From SZUA-430 sp044220975 (GTDB lineage Bacteria > Pseudomonadota > Alphaproteobacteria > Micropepsales > Micropepsaceae): a stretch of 64,000 nt of DNA. The first letter of the stretch is position 1. Each line of letters starts with the position of its first letter. The stretch is taken from assembly GCA_044220975.1 (NCBI GenBank), contig JBGAPZ010000015.1, positions 19,683 to 83,682 of the forward strand, written 5' to 3'. The position numbers and the translations under genes are program-made. Shown piece by piece: positions 11,308 to 19,325 of this stretch. Below the pieces are notes generated by a model. That model worked only from the letters and a program-made list of their open reading frames with translations. It did not search any database and was not told the DNA's origin.

Positions 11308-12164
11308 GCTGCTGTCGCCGGGGCCTGCGGACGCACGCCCAAAAGTTGGCAGATCGCAAACGTCAGATCCGCCTGGTTCAATGTGTAGAAATGGAACGAG
11401 TCAAAGCCGTGCCGCCGCAGTTTCTCGACCTGCTCGGCAGCGACCGTCGCCGCAATCAGCTTGCGCGTCTCAAGATCGTCGTCCAACCCCTCGAACTTGC
11501 GCGCAAGCGAATCCGGTATAGACGCGCCACAACGCTTCGCCATCCGCACGACGCCCTTGAAGTTCGTGGCTGGCATAATCCCCGGCACGATCGGCACCCG
11601 CACGCCCTCGCGATAGGCCCGGTCGGCAAAGCGCAGCACGACGTCGGTGTCGTAAACGAACTGTGTGATCGCACGCGTCGCGCCAGCATCGATCTTCGCC
11701 CGTAACAGCGCATAGTCGTGCTCGACCGACGGCGAGTCCGGGTGCCGTTCGGGATAAGCCGACACGCTGATCTCGAACGGCCAGATCTTGCGGATACCGC
11801 GAATGAGGTCGGGCGTGGACTCATACCCGTCCGAAACTTGAGCAAACGGCCCCGGCTCCGGCATGTCGCCTCGCAGCGCCACGATATGGCGCACGCCAGA
11901 GCGCAGGTAATCGCGCACGATCTCGTCGATTGCCTCGCGCGAAGAGCCGACGCAGGTCAGATGCGCGGCCGGTTTCAATTGCGTCTCAGTCAAGATGCGC
12001 TTGATCGTTGCGTGCGTGCGTTCCCGCGTCGAACCGCCCGCACCATAAGTCACGGAAACGAACGCCGGATTGAGCGGCGCCAACCGCGCAATGGAACGCC
12101 ACAACTGCGCCTCCATCTCTTCCGTACGCGGCGGGAAGAATTCGAATGATACGCTGAGCGACAT
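11304..12164 (-). CDS. metF: 5,10-methylenetetrahydrofolate reductase
   Basis: 286 residues starting MSLSVSFEFFPPRTEEME, the typical MetF opening with the catalytic Glu in the FEFFPP strand. Later family blocks include FVSVTYGAGGSTRERT, LTCVGSSREAIDEI and PGIMPATNFKGVVRMAKRCGA. The enzyme reduces methylene-THF to methyl-THF with FAD/NADH and feeds MetH directly. The frame continues upstream to 12218, but the chosen ATG shares one base with the upstream stop (TGATG) and matches the family start. It overlaps metH by 4 bases, so the three-gene operon is fully coupled. Confidence 0.96.
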
Positions 12165-13141
12165 CAGGCCGCCTCCGCCGTCTTGCGTCGCGGAATAGCC
12201 GGCGCCACGGCCAGCCAAACCACGACAGTCAAGCCCGACGCGCCACGCGGTGGAAACGCGCGCGTCGCCGACAGCGACAAACCGGCGCTCTTACACCACT
12301 GCGCGACTTCCTTATCCGCAAAGCCGAGACGGCGGTGCTGGTGATCCTCGCGCAGGAACTCAAGCGCATGCGGCGCGAAATCGACGATCACAACTTTGCC
12401 GCCCGGACGCAACACACGCGCAGCTTCAACAACAGCAGCCGATGGATCTTCCAAATAGTGCAGCACCTGATGCAGCGTTATCAGATCGAAACTGCGCTCA
12501 CCGTACGGCAGCTGAAAGAGATCGCCCCGCCGCACTTGCACGTGGTTGAGCGCGGCACGCTCGATACGAGCCCGCGCCAGCGCGAGCATCTCAGCGTTCA
12601 TATCGACGCCGACCGCGCGTGCTGCGCGCGACGACACCAGTTCGAGAATGCGCCCAGTGCCCGTGCCTAAATCCAAATAGGCTGGCACCTGAGCCGACCC
12701 GATCAGATCGAGCAGCGCGCCTTCAACAAGTTCTTCAGGAATATGCAACGCGCGCAAACGGTCCCATTCGGCTGCGTTGGAGGCGAAGTATGCCTGCGCG
12801 TTTTCCTGCCGCAGTTTGCGCACGTCCTCAAGCCGCTCGACATCGCGCTTCAGGCTCGCGTCGTCCCACGGCAGCAGCTCACTCAGCTTCTGGGCGATAG
12901 CGCGGGCAGGCCCTTCTTCCGCTAGGCGATAGAAAACCCAGCTTCCTTCCTTGATGCGTTCAATGAGCCCCGCCTCCGACATCAATTTCAAATGACGGCT
13001 AACGCGAGGTTGGCTCTGACGTAGTATTTGCGTGACCTCCGTCACAGTTAACTCGCCCTTGGTGAAAAGGGCGAGCAAGCGCAACCGCGTGGTTTCCGCG
13101 GTCGCTTTGAGGCATCCCAAAATTCCATCTAAATCCGCCAT
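12164..13141 (-). CDS. ArsR-type winged helix fused to a SAM-dependent methyltransferase
   Basis: 325 residues. N-terminal ArsR domain (about 1-95: ILGCLKATAETTRLRLLALF, then recognition helix QSQPRVSRHLKLM) and C-terminal class I methyltransferase (about 130-310) with the SAM motif YLDLGTGTGRILEL and a following acidic VGVDMN. In alphaproteobacteria this fusion typically precedes metF/metH, where the methyltransferase half is thought to sense or use SAM or S-adenosylhomocysteine; that role is inferred. The ATG at 13141 has a GAGGG ribosome site; the longer frame would run through the operator. The gene lies immediately downstream of a 22-bp palindrome. No metal-binding CxC of classical ArsR is present. 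Confidence 0.88.
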   Translation of the reverse strand: MADLDGILGCLKATAETTRLRLLALFTKGELTVTEVTQILRQSQPRVSRHLKLMSEAGLIERIKEGSWVFYRLAEEGPARAIAQKLSELLPWDDASLKRDVERLEDVRKLRQENAQAYFASNAAEWDRLRALHIPEELVEGALLDLIGSAQVPAYLDLGTGTGRILELVSSRAARAVGVDMNAEMLALARARIERAALNHVQVRRGDLFQLPYGERSFDLITLHQVLHYLEDPSAAVVEAARVLRPGGKVVIVDFAPHALEFLREDHQHRRLGFADKEVAQWCKSAGLSLSATRAFPPRGASGLTVVVWLAVAPAIPRRKTAEAA

Positions 13142-13158
13142 CTGGCCCTCTGCCACCG

Positions 13159-13180
13159 CATATAAACATATGTTTATATG
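13159..13180. promoter_or_regulatory. Perfect 22-bp palindromic operator of the met operon
   Basis: The half-site CATATAAACAT is followed directly by its exact reverse complement. This A/T-rich site stands out in a GC-rich region and ends 18 bases upstream of the ArsR-methyltransferase start codon. A TTGGCT box about 17 bp away would place the -10 element inside the palindrome, so a bound regulator would block transcription. Binding by the adjacent ArsR fusion is inferred. Confidence 0.75.
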
Positions 13181-13439
13181 ATCTGATAGAGCCAACTTCT
13201 AGGTGTGCAGGCGCTGACATTCTCGGCAGGAGAGCAACACCTCCGCCAGATTTGGTTCTCTTACGGGATCGTAACCTTATGCTGCCAACATCATGTACCG
13301 TATAAGGAATTGGTCGGATGATTGCAGGCGCACCGGTGGGTGGGTCGCAAGGGATGTCCAGTTCGTATCGGGTCGGAATTGCGCGAGGCGATGCGCGCGG
13401 GGACCAAGGTCGAAAACGAGTTTGAAAGGGTAGCAGCGC

Positions 13440-14291
13440 ATGAGCGCGGTGCGGAGCATATTGTTGGCTGTTGCGATGGGCGCGGTTGCGATCCCGAGCA
13501 CACAGGCATGGGCAGCGGACGATCAAACGCCGCCGCCACCGGCGCAGCCTGAATCGCAAACCGTCACGACACAGCAAGTTGCCGAAGACGATACGAACGA
13601 TCCGTTCGAAGGATCTAACCGTTTCTTCTTCGACGTGAACCAAGTTCTGGACGACATCCTGTTGCGCCCGGTCGCGATCGCGTATCGCGCGGTGGTGCCG
13701 GATTTCGCACGCGACGGCGTTCGTAACTTCATGAACAATTTGAATTCGCCGGTGATTTTCGCCAACGACCTCATGCAAGGCGAAGGCGATCGCGCCGGCA
13801 CCACGTTGCTGCGTTTCGGCGTCAACTCGACGATCGGTATCGGCGGCCTGTTCGATGTCGCCAAAGAAATCGGCCACCCCTATCACGACGAAGATTTCGG
13901 TCAGACGTTGGCGGTTTGGGGCGTAGGCGACGGCCCGTACCTCTATTTCCCGTTGATGGGACCGTCGAGCGCGCGTGATTTTACCGGCTTCGTGGTCGAT
14001 CGCGGCCTTGATCCGCTGACCTACGTAAATTGGGGCGACGACGATCTGGAATACGTTCCGATCGCGCGGACCGTCCTGAATGTGATCGACCTGCGTTCAC
14101 GCAATATTGAAACGCTGGACGATATCGAGCGCTCGTCGGTTGACTATTACGCCTCGATTCGTAGCCTCTACCGCCAATCGCGAGCGGACTCTATCCGCAA
14201 CGGAGCGCCGTCCCAGGAGCTTCCGGACTTCGATTCTGGTGGCGGCATCACAGCACCGTCAACAATTAGCCCAGATTCGAGCTCAAAGTAG
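13440..14291 (+). CDS. mlaA: MlaA (VacJ) family outer-membrane phospholipid transport protein
   Basis: 283 residues. MlaA removes misplaced phospholipids from the outer leaflet of the outer membrane and passes them to MlaC. Seen: a signal peptide (about 1-26, ending TQAWA), a proline/glutamine-rich linker, then the VacJ core (DPFEGSNRFFFDVNQVLDDILLRPVA, FMNNLNSPVIFANDLMQG, YLYFPLMGPSSARDFTG). There is no lipobox Cys near the cleavage site, so unlike the E. coli protein it is probably not lipidated. The mlaC-like gene follows 38 bases downstream; mlaB/D/E/F are not in the window. Confidence 0.92.
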   Translation: MSAVRSILLAVAMGAVAIPSTQAWAADDQTPPPPAQPESQTVTTQQVAEDDTNDPFEGSNRFFFDVNQVLDDILLRPVAIAYRAVVPDFARDGVRNFMNNLNSPVIFANDLMQGEGDRAGTTLLRFGVNSTIGIGGLFDVAKEIGHPYHDEDFGQTLAVWGVGDGPYLYFPLMGPSSARDFTGFVVDRGLDPLTYVNWGDDDLEYVPIARTVLNVIDLRSRNIETLDDIERSSVDYYASIRSLYRQSRADSIRNGAPSQELPDFDSGGGITAPSTISPDSSSK

Positions 14292-14329
14292 AACCCGTCG
14301 CGAAGGTCAATTTGTAGGGTTCGAGGACA

Positions 14330-14959
14330 ATGCGTCTATTTAAGTTCGCTCGTCGTGCCTTCTTGTCCGCCTGCATCGGTCTCGTTGCGTTGGGGTCGGC
14401 AGGTCCAGCACTCGCCGATCGCGATGCAGAAGTCTTCGCGCAAGGCCTGATCGACCGCGGTGTTTCGATACTTCGTAACACCGCCGACCCGCAGCGCCGC
14501 GCAAAATTCCGCGAGTTCATTCTCCAATATGCCGACGCGCGTAAAACGGCGATGTTCACGCTCGGCAACTATCGCCGTAGCGCCAGCGACACCGATATCG
14601 AGGCGTTCGTTGGGGCGTTCACGGACTTTGCAACAGCGGTCTATGAATCCAGGCTCGATCAATACAAAGGTCAAACGCTGAAGGTTACGGGTTCGATCGA
14701 CAACAAACCCGGCGACATCACCGTGAATATGGTGGTCGTCGATCCCAGTGCGCGCGAACCGCTACGCGTCGCTTTCCGCGTACTCGGCGGCGGCGGCAGT
14801 TATCGCTTCGTCGACATCCAAGTGTCGGGCATTTGGCTTTCGGTCGAGCAGCGCGATCAGTTCGCGGGTTACCTGTCGAAGAACAACGGCAGCGTCCCCG
14901 CACTCACCGCGCACCTGAACGCACAAGCGCGCCAAATCCTGGCGAGTTCTGGACGCTGA
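14330..14959 (+). CDS. mlaC: MlaC-type periplasmic phospholipid-binding protein
   Basis: 209 residues with a Sec signal (MRLFKFARRAFLSACIGLV..., cleaved near GPALA) and the Ttg2D/MlaC domain over the rest. Characteristic blocks are KFREFILQYADARKTAMFTLGNYRR and TDIEAFVGAFTDFATAVYESRL. It would shuttle phospholipid across the periplasm between MlaA and an inner-membrane MlaFEDB complex. Its position directly after mlaA supports the assignment. A strong terminator follows. Confidence 0.9.
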   Translation: MRLFKFARRAFLSACIGLVALGSAGPALADRDAEVFAQGLIDRGVSILRNTADPQRRAKFREFILQYADARKTAMFTLGNYRRSASDTDIEAFVGAFTDFATAVYESRLDQYKGQTLKVTGSIDNKPGDITVNMVVVDPSAREPLRVAFRVLGGGGSYRFVDIQVSGIWLSVEQRDQFAGYLSKNNGSVPALTAHLNAQARQILASSGR

Positions 14960-14984
14960 TCCCGGCGGATCTTTTGAATTCTTG

Positions 14985-15020
14985 AAAGCCCCGTTCTTGA
15001 CCAAGAACGGGGCTTTTATT
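14985..15020 (+). terminator. Rho-independent terminator after mlaC, usable by ettA in reverse
   Basis: Perfect complementarity between 14985-14999 (AAAGCCCCGTTCTTG) and 15002-15016, followed by TATT; the flanking A and T runs make it work in both directions. It sits between two convergent genes. Confidence 0.85.
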
Positions 15021-15021
15021 G

Positions 15022-16677
15022 TCAGCGAACCAGCTTCTTGTACTTGATCCGGTGCGGCACCATCGCATCGTCGCCCAGCCGCCGCTTCCTGTCCGCCTCG
15101 TAGTCCTGATAGTTGCCTTCGAACCATTCGACGTGGCTGTCGCCTTCGAAGGCGAGCATGTGAGTCGCGATACGATCCAGGAACCAGCGGTCATGGCTGA
15201 TCACCATCACGCAGCCCGCAAACTCCGTCAGCGCGTCTTCGAGCGCCCGCAGCGTTTCGACGTCCAGATCGTTCGTCGGCTCGTCGAGCAGCAGCAAGTT
15301 GCAATGCGATTTCAGCATCTTCGCCAAATGCACCCGGTTGCGCTCGCCGCCCGATAGCTGGCCGACCTTCTTCTGCTGATCGAGGCCCCGGAAGTTGAAC
15401 GCCGAGACGTAGGCTCGGCTCTGCATCTGCCGTTTGCCCAACTCCAATATGTCGAGACCGCCCGAGATCTCTTCCCAAACCGTTTTCTTCGCATCCAGCG
15501 TGTCGCGCGATTGATCGACATAACCCATGACGACCGTATCGCCGACCTTCAACGTACCGCTGTCCGGCATCTCTTGCCCCGTCAGCATGCGGAACAGCGT
15601 CGTCTTACCGGCGCCGTTCGGCCCGATCACGCCCACGATACCGCCCGGCGGCAGCGTGAAGTTCAAATCGTCGATCAGCAGACGGTCGCCATAGGCCTTG
15701 TTCAACCCCGTCGACTCGATCACCGCCGAGCCAAGCCGCGGTCCCGGTGGAATGATGATCTGCGCATCGCCGCTCTTGGCGTTGCCAGCCTGCGCCAGCA
15801 AATCCTCGTACGCCCTGATACGTGCCTTGGACTTCGCCTGTCGCGCTTTCGGACTGGCTGCGATCCACTCGCGTTCGCGCACCAACGTCTTGAGCCGTGC
15901 CTCTTCGCCCTTCGCTTCGACCGCGAGCCGCTTTTCCTTCTGCTCCAGCCACTGCGAATAGTTGCCCTCGTAGGGAATCCCCTGCCCCCGATCGAGTTCC
16001 AAAATCCAACCGGTCACGTTGTCGAGGAAGTAGCGATCGTGCGTCACCAGCACGACCGTGCCCTTGTATTCCTTCAAGTGGTGCTCAAGCCACGCCACCG
16101 ACTCCGCGTCGAGATGGTTCGTGGGCTCGTCCAGCAGCAACAGGTCCGGCGCTTCAAGCAGCAACCGGCAAAGTGCGACGCGACGCTTCTCACCACCCGA
16201 CAGCTTCGTCACATCCGCATCGCCTGCCGGGCAACGCAGAGCGTCCATCGCCTGTTCGATCTGGCTCTCCAAGTCCCAAAGACCTTGCGCGTCGATTTGG
16301 TCTTGAAGCTTTGCCATTTCGTCGGCGGTTTCGTCCGTGTAGTTCGCGGCGATTTCGTTGTAACGATCGACCACCGCCTTCTTAGGCGCGACCGCAATCA
16401 TCACATTGCCCATCACGTCTTTCGACGAATCGAGCTGCGGCTCTTGCGACAGATAACCGACCCGAGCGCCCTCGGCAGCCCACGCTTCGCCCGTGAATTC
16501 CTTTTCCATGCCGGCCATGATCTTGAGCAGCGTCGACTTACCCGCGCCGTTCAAACCAATCACGCCGATCTTCACGCCTGGAAGGAAAGACAACCAAATG
16601 TCCTTCAAGACCTGTTTGCCGCCGGGATAAACCTTACCCAGTTGCTTCATCACGTAGACGTACTGATACGAGGCCAT
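15022..16677 (-). CDS. ettA: EttA, ABC-F translation throttle ATPase
   Basis: 551 residues, matching EttA length. Two ABC domains are present: Walker A GLNGAGKST and signature LSGGEKRR in the first, Walker A GPNGAGKTT and LSGGERNR in the second, each with LLLDEPTN Walker B. An arm insertion and a basic linker (RQAKSKARIRAYEDLL) lie between them. EttA binds the ribosomal E site and gates the first translocation according to the ATP/ADP ratio. The frame extends upstream to 16839, but MASYQYVYVMKQLGKVYPGG is the family N-terminus, so the ATG at 16677 was chosen. Divergent from the FNR-type regulator. Confidence 0.95.
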   Translation of the reverse strand: MASYQYVYVMKQLGKVYPGGKQVLKDIWLSFLPGVKIGVIGLNGAGKSTLLKIMAGMEKEFTGEAWAAEGARVGYLSQEPQLDSSKDVMGNVMIAVAPKKAVVDRYNEIAANYTDETADEMAKLQDQIDAQGLWDLESQIEQAMDALRCPAGDADVTKLSGGEKRRVALCRLLLEAPDLLLLDEPTNHLDAESVAWLEHHLKEYKGTVVLVTHDRYFLDNVTGWILELDRGQGIPYEGNYSQWLEQKEKRLAVEAKGEEARLKTLVREREWIAASPKARQAKSKARIRAYEDLLAQAGNAKSGDAQIIIPPGPRLGSAVIESTGLNKAYGDRLLIDDLNFTLPPGGIVGVIGPNGAGKTTLFRMLTGQEMPDSGTLKVGDTVVMGYVDQSRDTLDAKKTVWEEISGGLDILELGKRQMQSRAYVSAFNFRGLDQQKKVGQLSGGERNRVHLAKMLKSHCNLLLLDEPTNDLDVETLRALEDALTEFAGCVMVISHDRWFLDRIATHMLAFEGDSHVEWFEGNYQDYEADRKRRLGDDAMVPHRIKYKKLVR

Positions 16678-16842
16678 GAGAGCGTCGTTCCCCGAAAATT
16701 CGAAGCGTTTGTGCCGGAATTGGGGGCGTTCTAAAGCAGCCACCGGCATCCGGCAAGCCGCGACAAATCTCCGCGTGCCCGCGTGTTGGACGGGGTAAGG
16801 TTCACCACCTATGCTCCAAACGGGAACCTTCGGAATCACGTC

Positions 16843-17628
16843 ATGGATATCGCCGCCAAAGACAGCGCTGGGCCGTCAGCATCGGGCTTGGGCCGCATAG
16901 GTTTGCGCCCGGAAGACGGCGGCCATCCGGTATTTGAATCGCTCGCCTGTCTGACCTGCGCCGCGCGCAAGAGTGACATTTGCGGCAGCCTCGACAACGA
17001 CGAAATTCGCGATCTTGCAGCATCGTCCCAACGCGTCCCGCTAAAGGCCGGCGAAATGTTGGTTTGGGACGGCGACGACGCAAAATACAGTTACGTCATT
17101 ACGCGCGGCAGCTTGCGCGCCCAAAAGGCGAGTGCGGACGGGCGCCGTCAAATCCTCGACTTTTTGTTTGCTGGCCAGTTCATCGGGATACCGTCGGATG
17201 CGGCGTACCACTTCGATGCAGAGGCCTTGACCGAGTCGGAAGTCTGCCGCTTTGACCGCCGGACGCTCGAGCTCCTGATTGCAAAGTACCCCACCGTCGA
17301 AAAAGGGTACCGCGCCGGCACCGCGCGCCAACTCGAAACCGCTTATGACCACGCCTACGCTCTAGGTCGGCGAACGGCGATGGAGCGTGTCGCAGCGTTC
17401 CTGCTCGACCTAAACGCCTCGCGCTGCCCCAAGACCTCGACCGGCATGCTGAAGTTGCCGATGACGCGCAGCGACATTGCCGACTTTTTGGGCCTCACAC
17501 TCGAAACGGTTAGTCGCGCCTTTAGCTTAGTCAAAAGCCTAGGCGTGATCCGCCTGCCGTCCCCGCAAGAGGTCGAAATCCGGGACCTTGCGCGGCTCAA
17601 GGCCCTTGCGGGCACGCCCGCCTTATGA
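16843..17628 (+). CDS. Crp/Fnr-family regulator with FNR-type Fe-S cysteine set
   Basis: 261 residues. N-terminal cysteines at 36, 39 and 47 (CLTCAARKSDIC, a Cx2Cx7C pattern) and a fourth at 135 (SEVCRFDRRTLELL, the position of E. coli FNR Cys122). Together these would ligate an oxygen-labile 4Fe-4S cluster. The cyclic-nucleotide-like barrel covers about 60-145, and a C-terminal winged helix carries ETVSRAFSLVKSLGVI at 221-236, where E, S and R match the FNR residues reading TTGAT half-sites. It is therefore probably an oxygen-responsive activator/repressor (FnrL/FixK group). An alternative ATG at 16783 would add 20 residues; neither start has a clear ribosome site. Confidence 0.9.
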   Translation: MDIAAKDSAGPSASGLGRIGLRPEDGGHPVFESLACLTCAARKSDICGSLDNDEIRDLAASSQRVPLKAGEMLVWDGDDAKYSYVITRGSLRAQKASADGRRQILDFLFAGQFIGIPSDAAYHFDAEALTESEVCRFDRRTLELLIAKYPTVEKGYRAGTARQLETAYDHAYALGRRTAMERVAAFLLDLNASRCPKTSTGMLKLPMTRSDIADFLGLTLETVSRAFSLVKSLGVIRLPSPQEVEIRDLARLKALAGTPAL

Positions 17629-17671
17629 CCTTTTTGACGGACGAGAAATACAGGCCGTCTCAGAGACCGCG

Positions 17672-18145
17672 ATGAGTTATGTCAGCCGCACATTGGGCAA
17701 GAACGAGAAAATCTTGTTCTCGACGGGCTACCATTGGCTCTACTGGTTAGGCGTAGCACTGCTTGCAGGGCCGTTCGTACTCGTAGGTCTCCTCGGCATC
17801 CCCTATCAAGCGCGCGAGATCTTCTTGTTGCTAGTGGCTGCCATTCCTTTCGTTTACGGCGTCTATTGCGCCATACACGGGTTGGCGCTTGAAATTGCCG
17901 TCACCTCCGATCGGTTCGTAAAAAAGACCGGCCTCATATCGATCAAGACCGAAGAGGTCAGCCTCGACAAGATCGAAGAGGTGAACATCGAAGAGTCGAT
18001 CACAGGCCGCATCTTCGGCTTTGGCACGATCTACGTGCACGGCACCGGCGCCGGCAAGATCCGCGTCAACATGGTCAGAGACCCGGTGCATCTGCGCCGC
18101 GAAATCCAAACAGCGCGCGAGCAACTGAAGCAACGGGGTGAATAG
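17672..18145 (+). CDS. PH-domain (bPH2/YdbS-like) membrane protein
   Basis: 157 residues. Two membrane helices (about residues 27-47 and 50-70) are followed by a bacterial PH domain: HGLALEIAVTSDRFVKKTGLISIKTEEVSLDKIEEVNIEES and the downstream strands with GTIYVHGTGAGKIRV. Such proteins sit in the inner membrane with the PH domain on the cytoplasmic side; molecular function is unknown. The frame can be extended back to 17588, overlapping the regulator gene, but MSYVSRTLGKNEKILF is the usual family opening. It lies 43 bases after the FNR-type gene and may be co-transcribed. Confidence 0.85.
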   Translation: MSYVSRTLGKNEKILFSTGYHWLYWLGVALLAGPFVLVGLLGIPYQAREIFLLLVAAIPFVYGVYCAIHGLALEIAVTSDRFVKKTGLISIKTEEVSLDKIEEVNIEESITGRIFGFGTIYVHGTGAGKIRVNMVRDPVHLRREIQTAREQLKQRGE

Positions 18146-18205
18146 GGTGTGGCTTACCGAAGCCGTAGCTCGCGTGGCAGCCTTCGACACTTCGCGAGCA
18201 AATGC

Positions 18206-18282
18206 TGGTGGGCCCGGTAGGGCTCGAACCTACGACCAGACCGTTATGAGCGGCCCGCTCTAACCAACTGAGCTACAGGCCC
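18206..18282 (-). tRNA. tRNA with CAU anticodon, probably tRNA-Ile2 (k2C34) rather than elongator Met
   Basis: 77-base cloverleaf on the minus strand. Acceptor stem GGGCCTG pairs with CGGGCCC, with discriminator A and encoded CCA; the D-arm is GCTCAGTTGGTTAGAGC, the anticodon loop CTCATAA (anticodon CAT) and the T-arm GTAGGTTCGAGCCCTAC. No G-C initiator features (three G-C pairs before the anticodon loop) are present, so it is not tRNA-fMet. The GGGCC...GGCCC acceptor is what I remember for alphaproteobacterial tRNA-Ile(CAU), whose anticodon C is modified by TilS to read AUA. Elongator tRNA-Met cannot be excluded. Confidence 0.93.
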
Positions 18283-18465
18283 CACCCTAGAGGACGCCCG
18301 CTATAGCAAACCCTTGCGCGTCTACGAAGCCCTCAGTTTTGTGATCGCCTATTCATCTGCGGGCAAGCCAATGCAAGCTTTGTCGCAGGGCTCAGCCTTT
18401 GTTCCGCCCCGATCGCGCCAGATATGATCGCGGTCAAGGTCGCCTCTCTCAAAAGGACTAACCCA

Positions 18466-19209
18466 ATGAACGTTCGTGCGATTGCTGCAGGCTCAGGCCT
18501 CGTTATCGTCGCTGCACTGGCGGCAGCCGCCCTCATAGGACCCCGCAACAGCATGTCCGCAACCGACACCACCCTGCCCCGCATCATCAGCGTCTCGGGC
18601 CTAGGCGAGGTGAAGTCGCGCCCCGATATGGCAACGGTCTCAACCGGCGTGGTGAGCGAAGCGGTGACTGCGAAAGAAGCTCTCGCCAAGAACAACACCG
18701 CAATGGCTACCGTGATCGCCGCGCTGAAGAACGCGGGCGTCAGCGAAGACGACATCCAGACGTCGAACTTCTCCGTGTCGCCGAAATATCCGCCCTATCA
18801 GCCCAATCAGACGGCCCCTCAGCGCATCGTCGGCTATACAGTCTCGAACCAAGTGACGGCGAGCGTGAAGAACCTCAAGAACTTGGGTCCGATCCTCGAC
18901 ACGCTCGTGCAATCGGGGGCGAACCAAATCGACGGCATCTCGTTCGGCATCGACGAACCGAAGAAAGTCCTCGACGAAGCGCGCAAGAAGGCCGTCGCCG
19001 ACGCGCGTGCGAAGGCCGAGCTCTATGCCGAAGCGGCAGGCGTCTCGCTGGGCCGGGTCATTCAAATCTCCGAGTCGAGTGCGGTCATCCCGCCGGTCCC
19101 CATGATGCGCATGGCTCGCGCGGAGATCGCGCAGGACGCCTCGGTTCCAATCGCGGCCGGTCAACAGACCGTGAGCGCCAACGTCTCTATTACCTTTGAA
19201 ATTCAATAG
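18466..19209 (+). CDS. SIMPL (DUF541) domain protein, exported
   Basis: 247 residues with an N-terminal hydrophobic signal or anchor (about 5-25) and a SIMPL/DUF541 domain: PRIISVSGLGEVKSRPDMATVSTGV, KEALAKNNTAMATVIAALKNAGV and ARAKAELYAEAAGVSLGRV are family blocks. These periplasmic proteins have been linked to oxidative-stress tolerance (YggE) and interleukin-signalling-like folds; the biochemical function is unknown. The ATG at 18466 has an AAAAGGA ribosome site, whereas the frame's earlier ATG at 18424 has none. It lies next to the tRNA gene, in the opposite orientation. Confidence 0.88.
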   Translation: MNVRAIAAGSGLVIVAALAAAALIGPRNSMSATDTTLPRIISVSGLGEVKSRPDMATVSTGVVSEAVTAKEALAKNNTAMATVIAALKNAGVSEDDIQTSNFSVSPKYPPYQPNQTAPQRIVGYTVSNQVTASVKNLKNLGPILDTLVQSGANQIDGISFGIDEPKKVLDEARKKAVADARAKAELYAEAAGVSLGRVIQISESSAVIPPVPMMRMARAEIAQDASVPIAAGQQTVSANVSITFEIQ

Positions 19210-19274
19210 GGTGGCGCGACAAACGGGCTAACACCTCGGTCACTTCCACATGCCACAATCGTGAGCGGTAAACA

Positions 19275-19300
19275 GGGCGGGACGAACTAAGGTCCCGCCC
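19275..19300 (+). terminator. GC-rich hairpin between the SIMPL gene and the S9 peptidase
   Basis: Perfect 9-bp stem GGGCGGGAC (19275-19283) with GTCCCGCCC (19292-19300) and an 8-base loop. There is no T-tract, so it is either a Rho-dependent end or an mRNA-stabilising structure in the leader of the peptidase gene 26 bases downstream. Confidence 0.45.
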
Positions 19301-19325
19301 ATTGCTCGACTAGGAAACGGATTGA

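Noticed and set aside
13181..13439. SAM-II or SAH riboswitch ahead of the met operon or mlaA
   Set aside because: No matching pseudoknot or core motif could be seen; the palindromic operator explains the regulation better.
18206..18282. Initiator tRNA-fMet reading of the CAU tRNA
   Set aside because: It lacks the three G-C pairs in the anticodon stem and has a fully paired first acceptor position, so it is an elongator-type or Ile2 tRNA.
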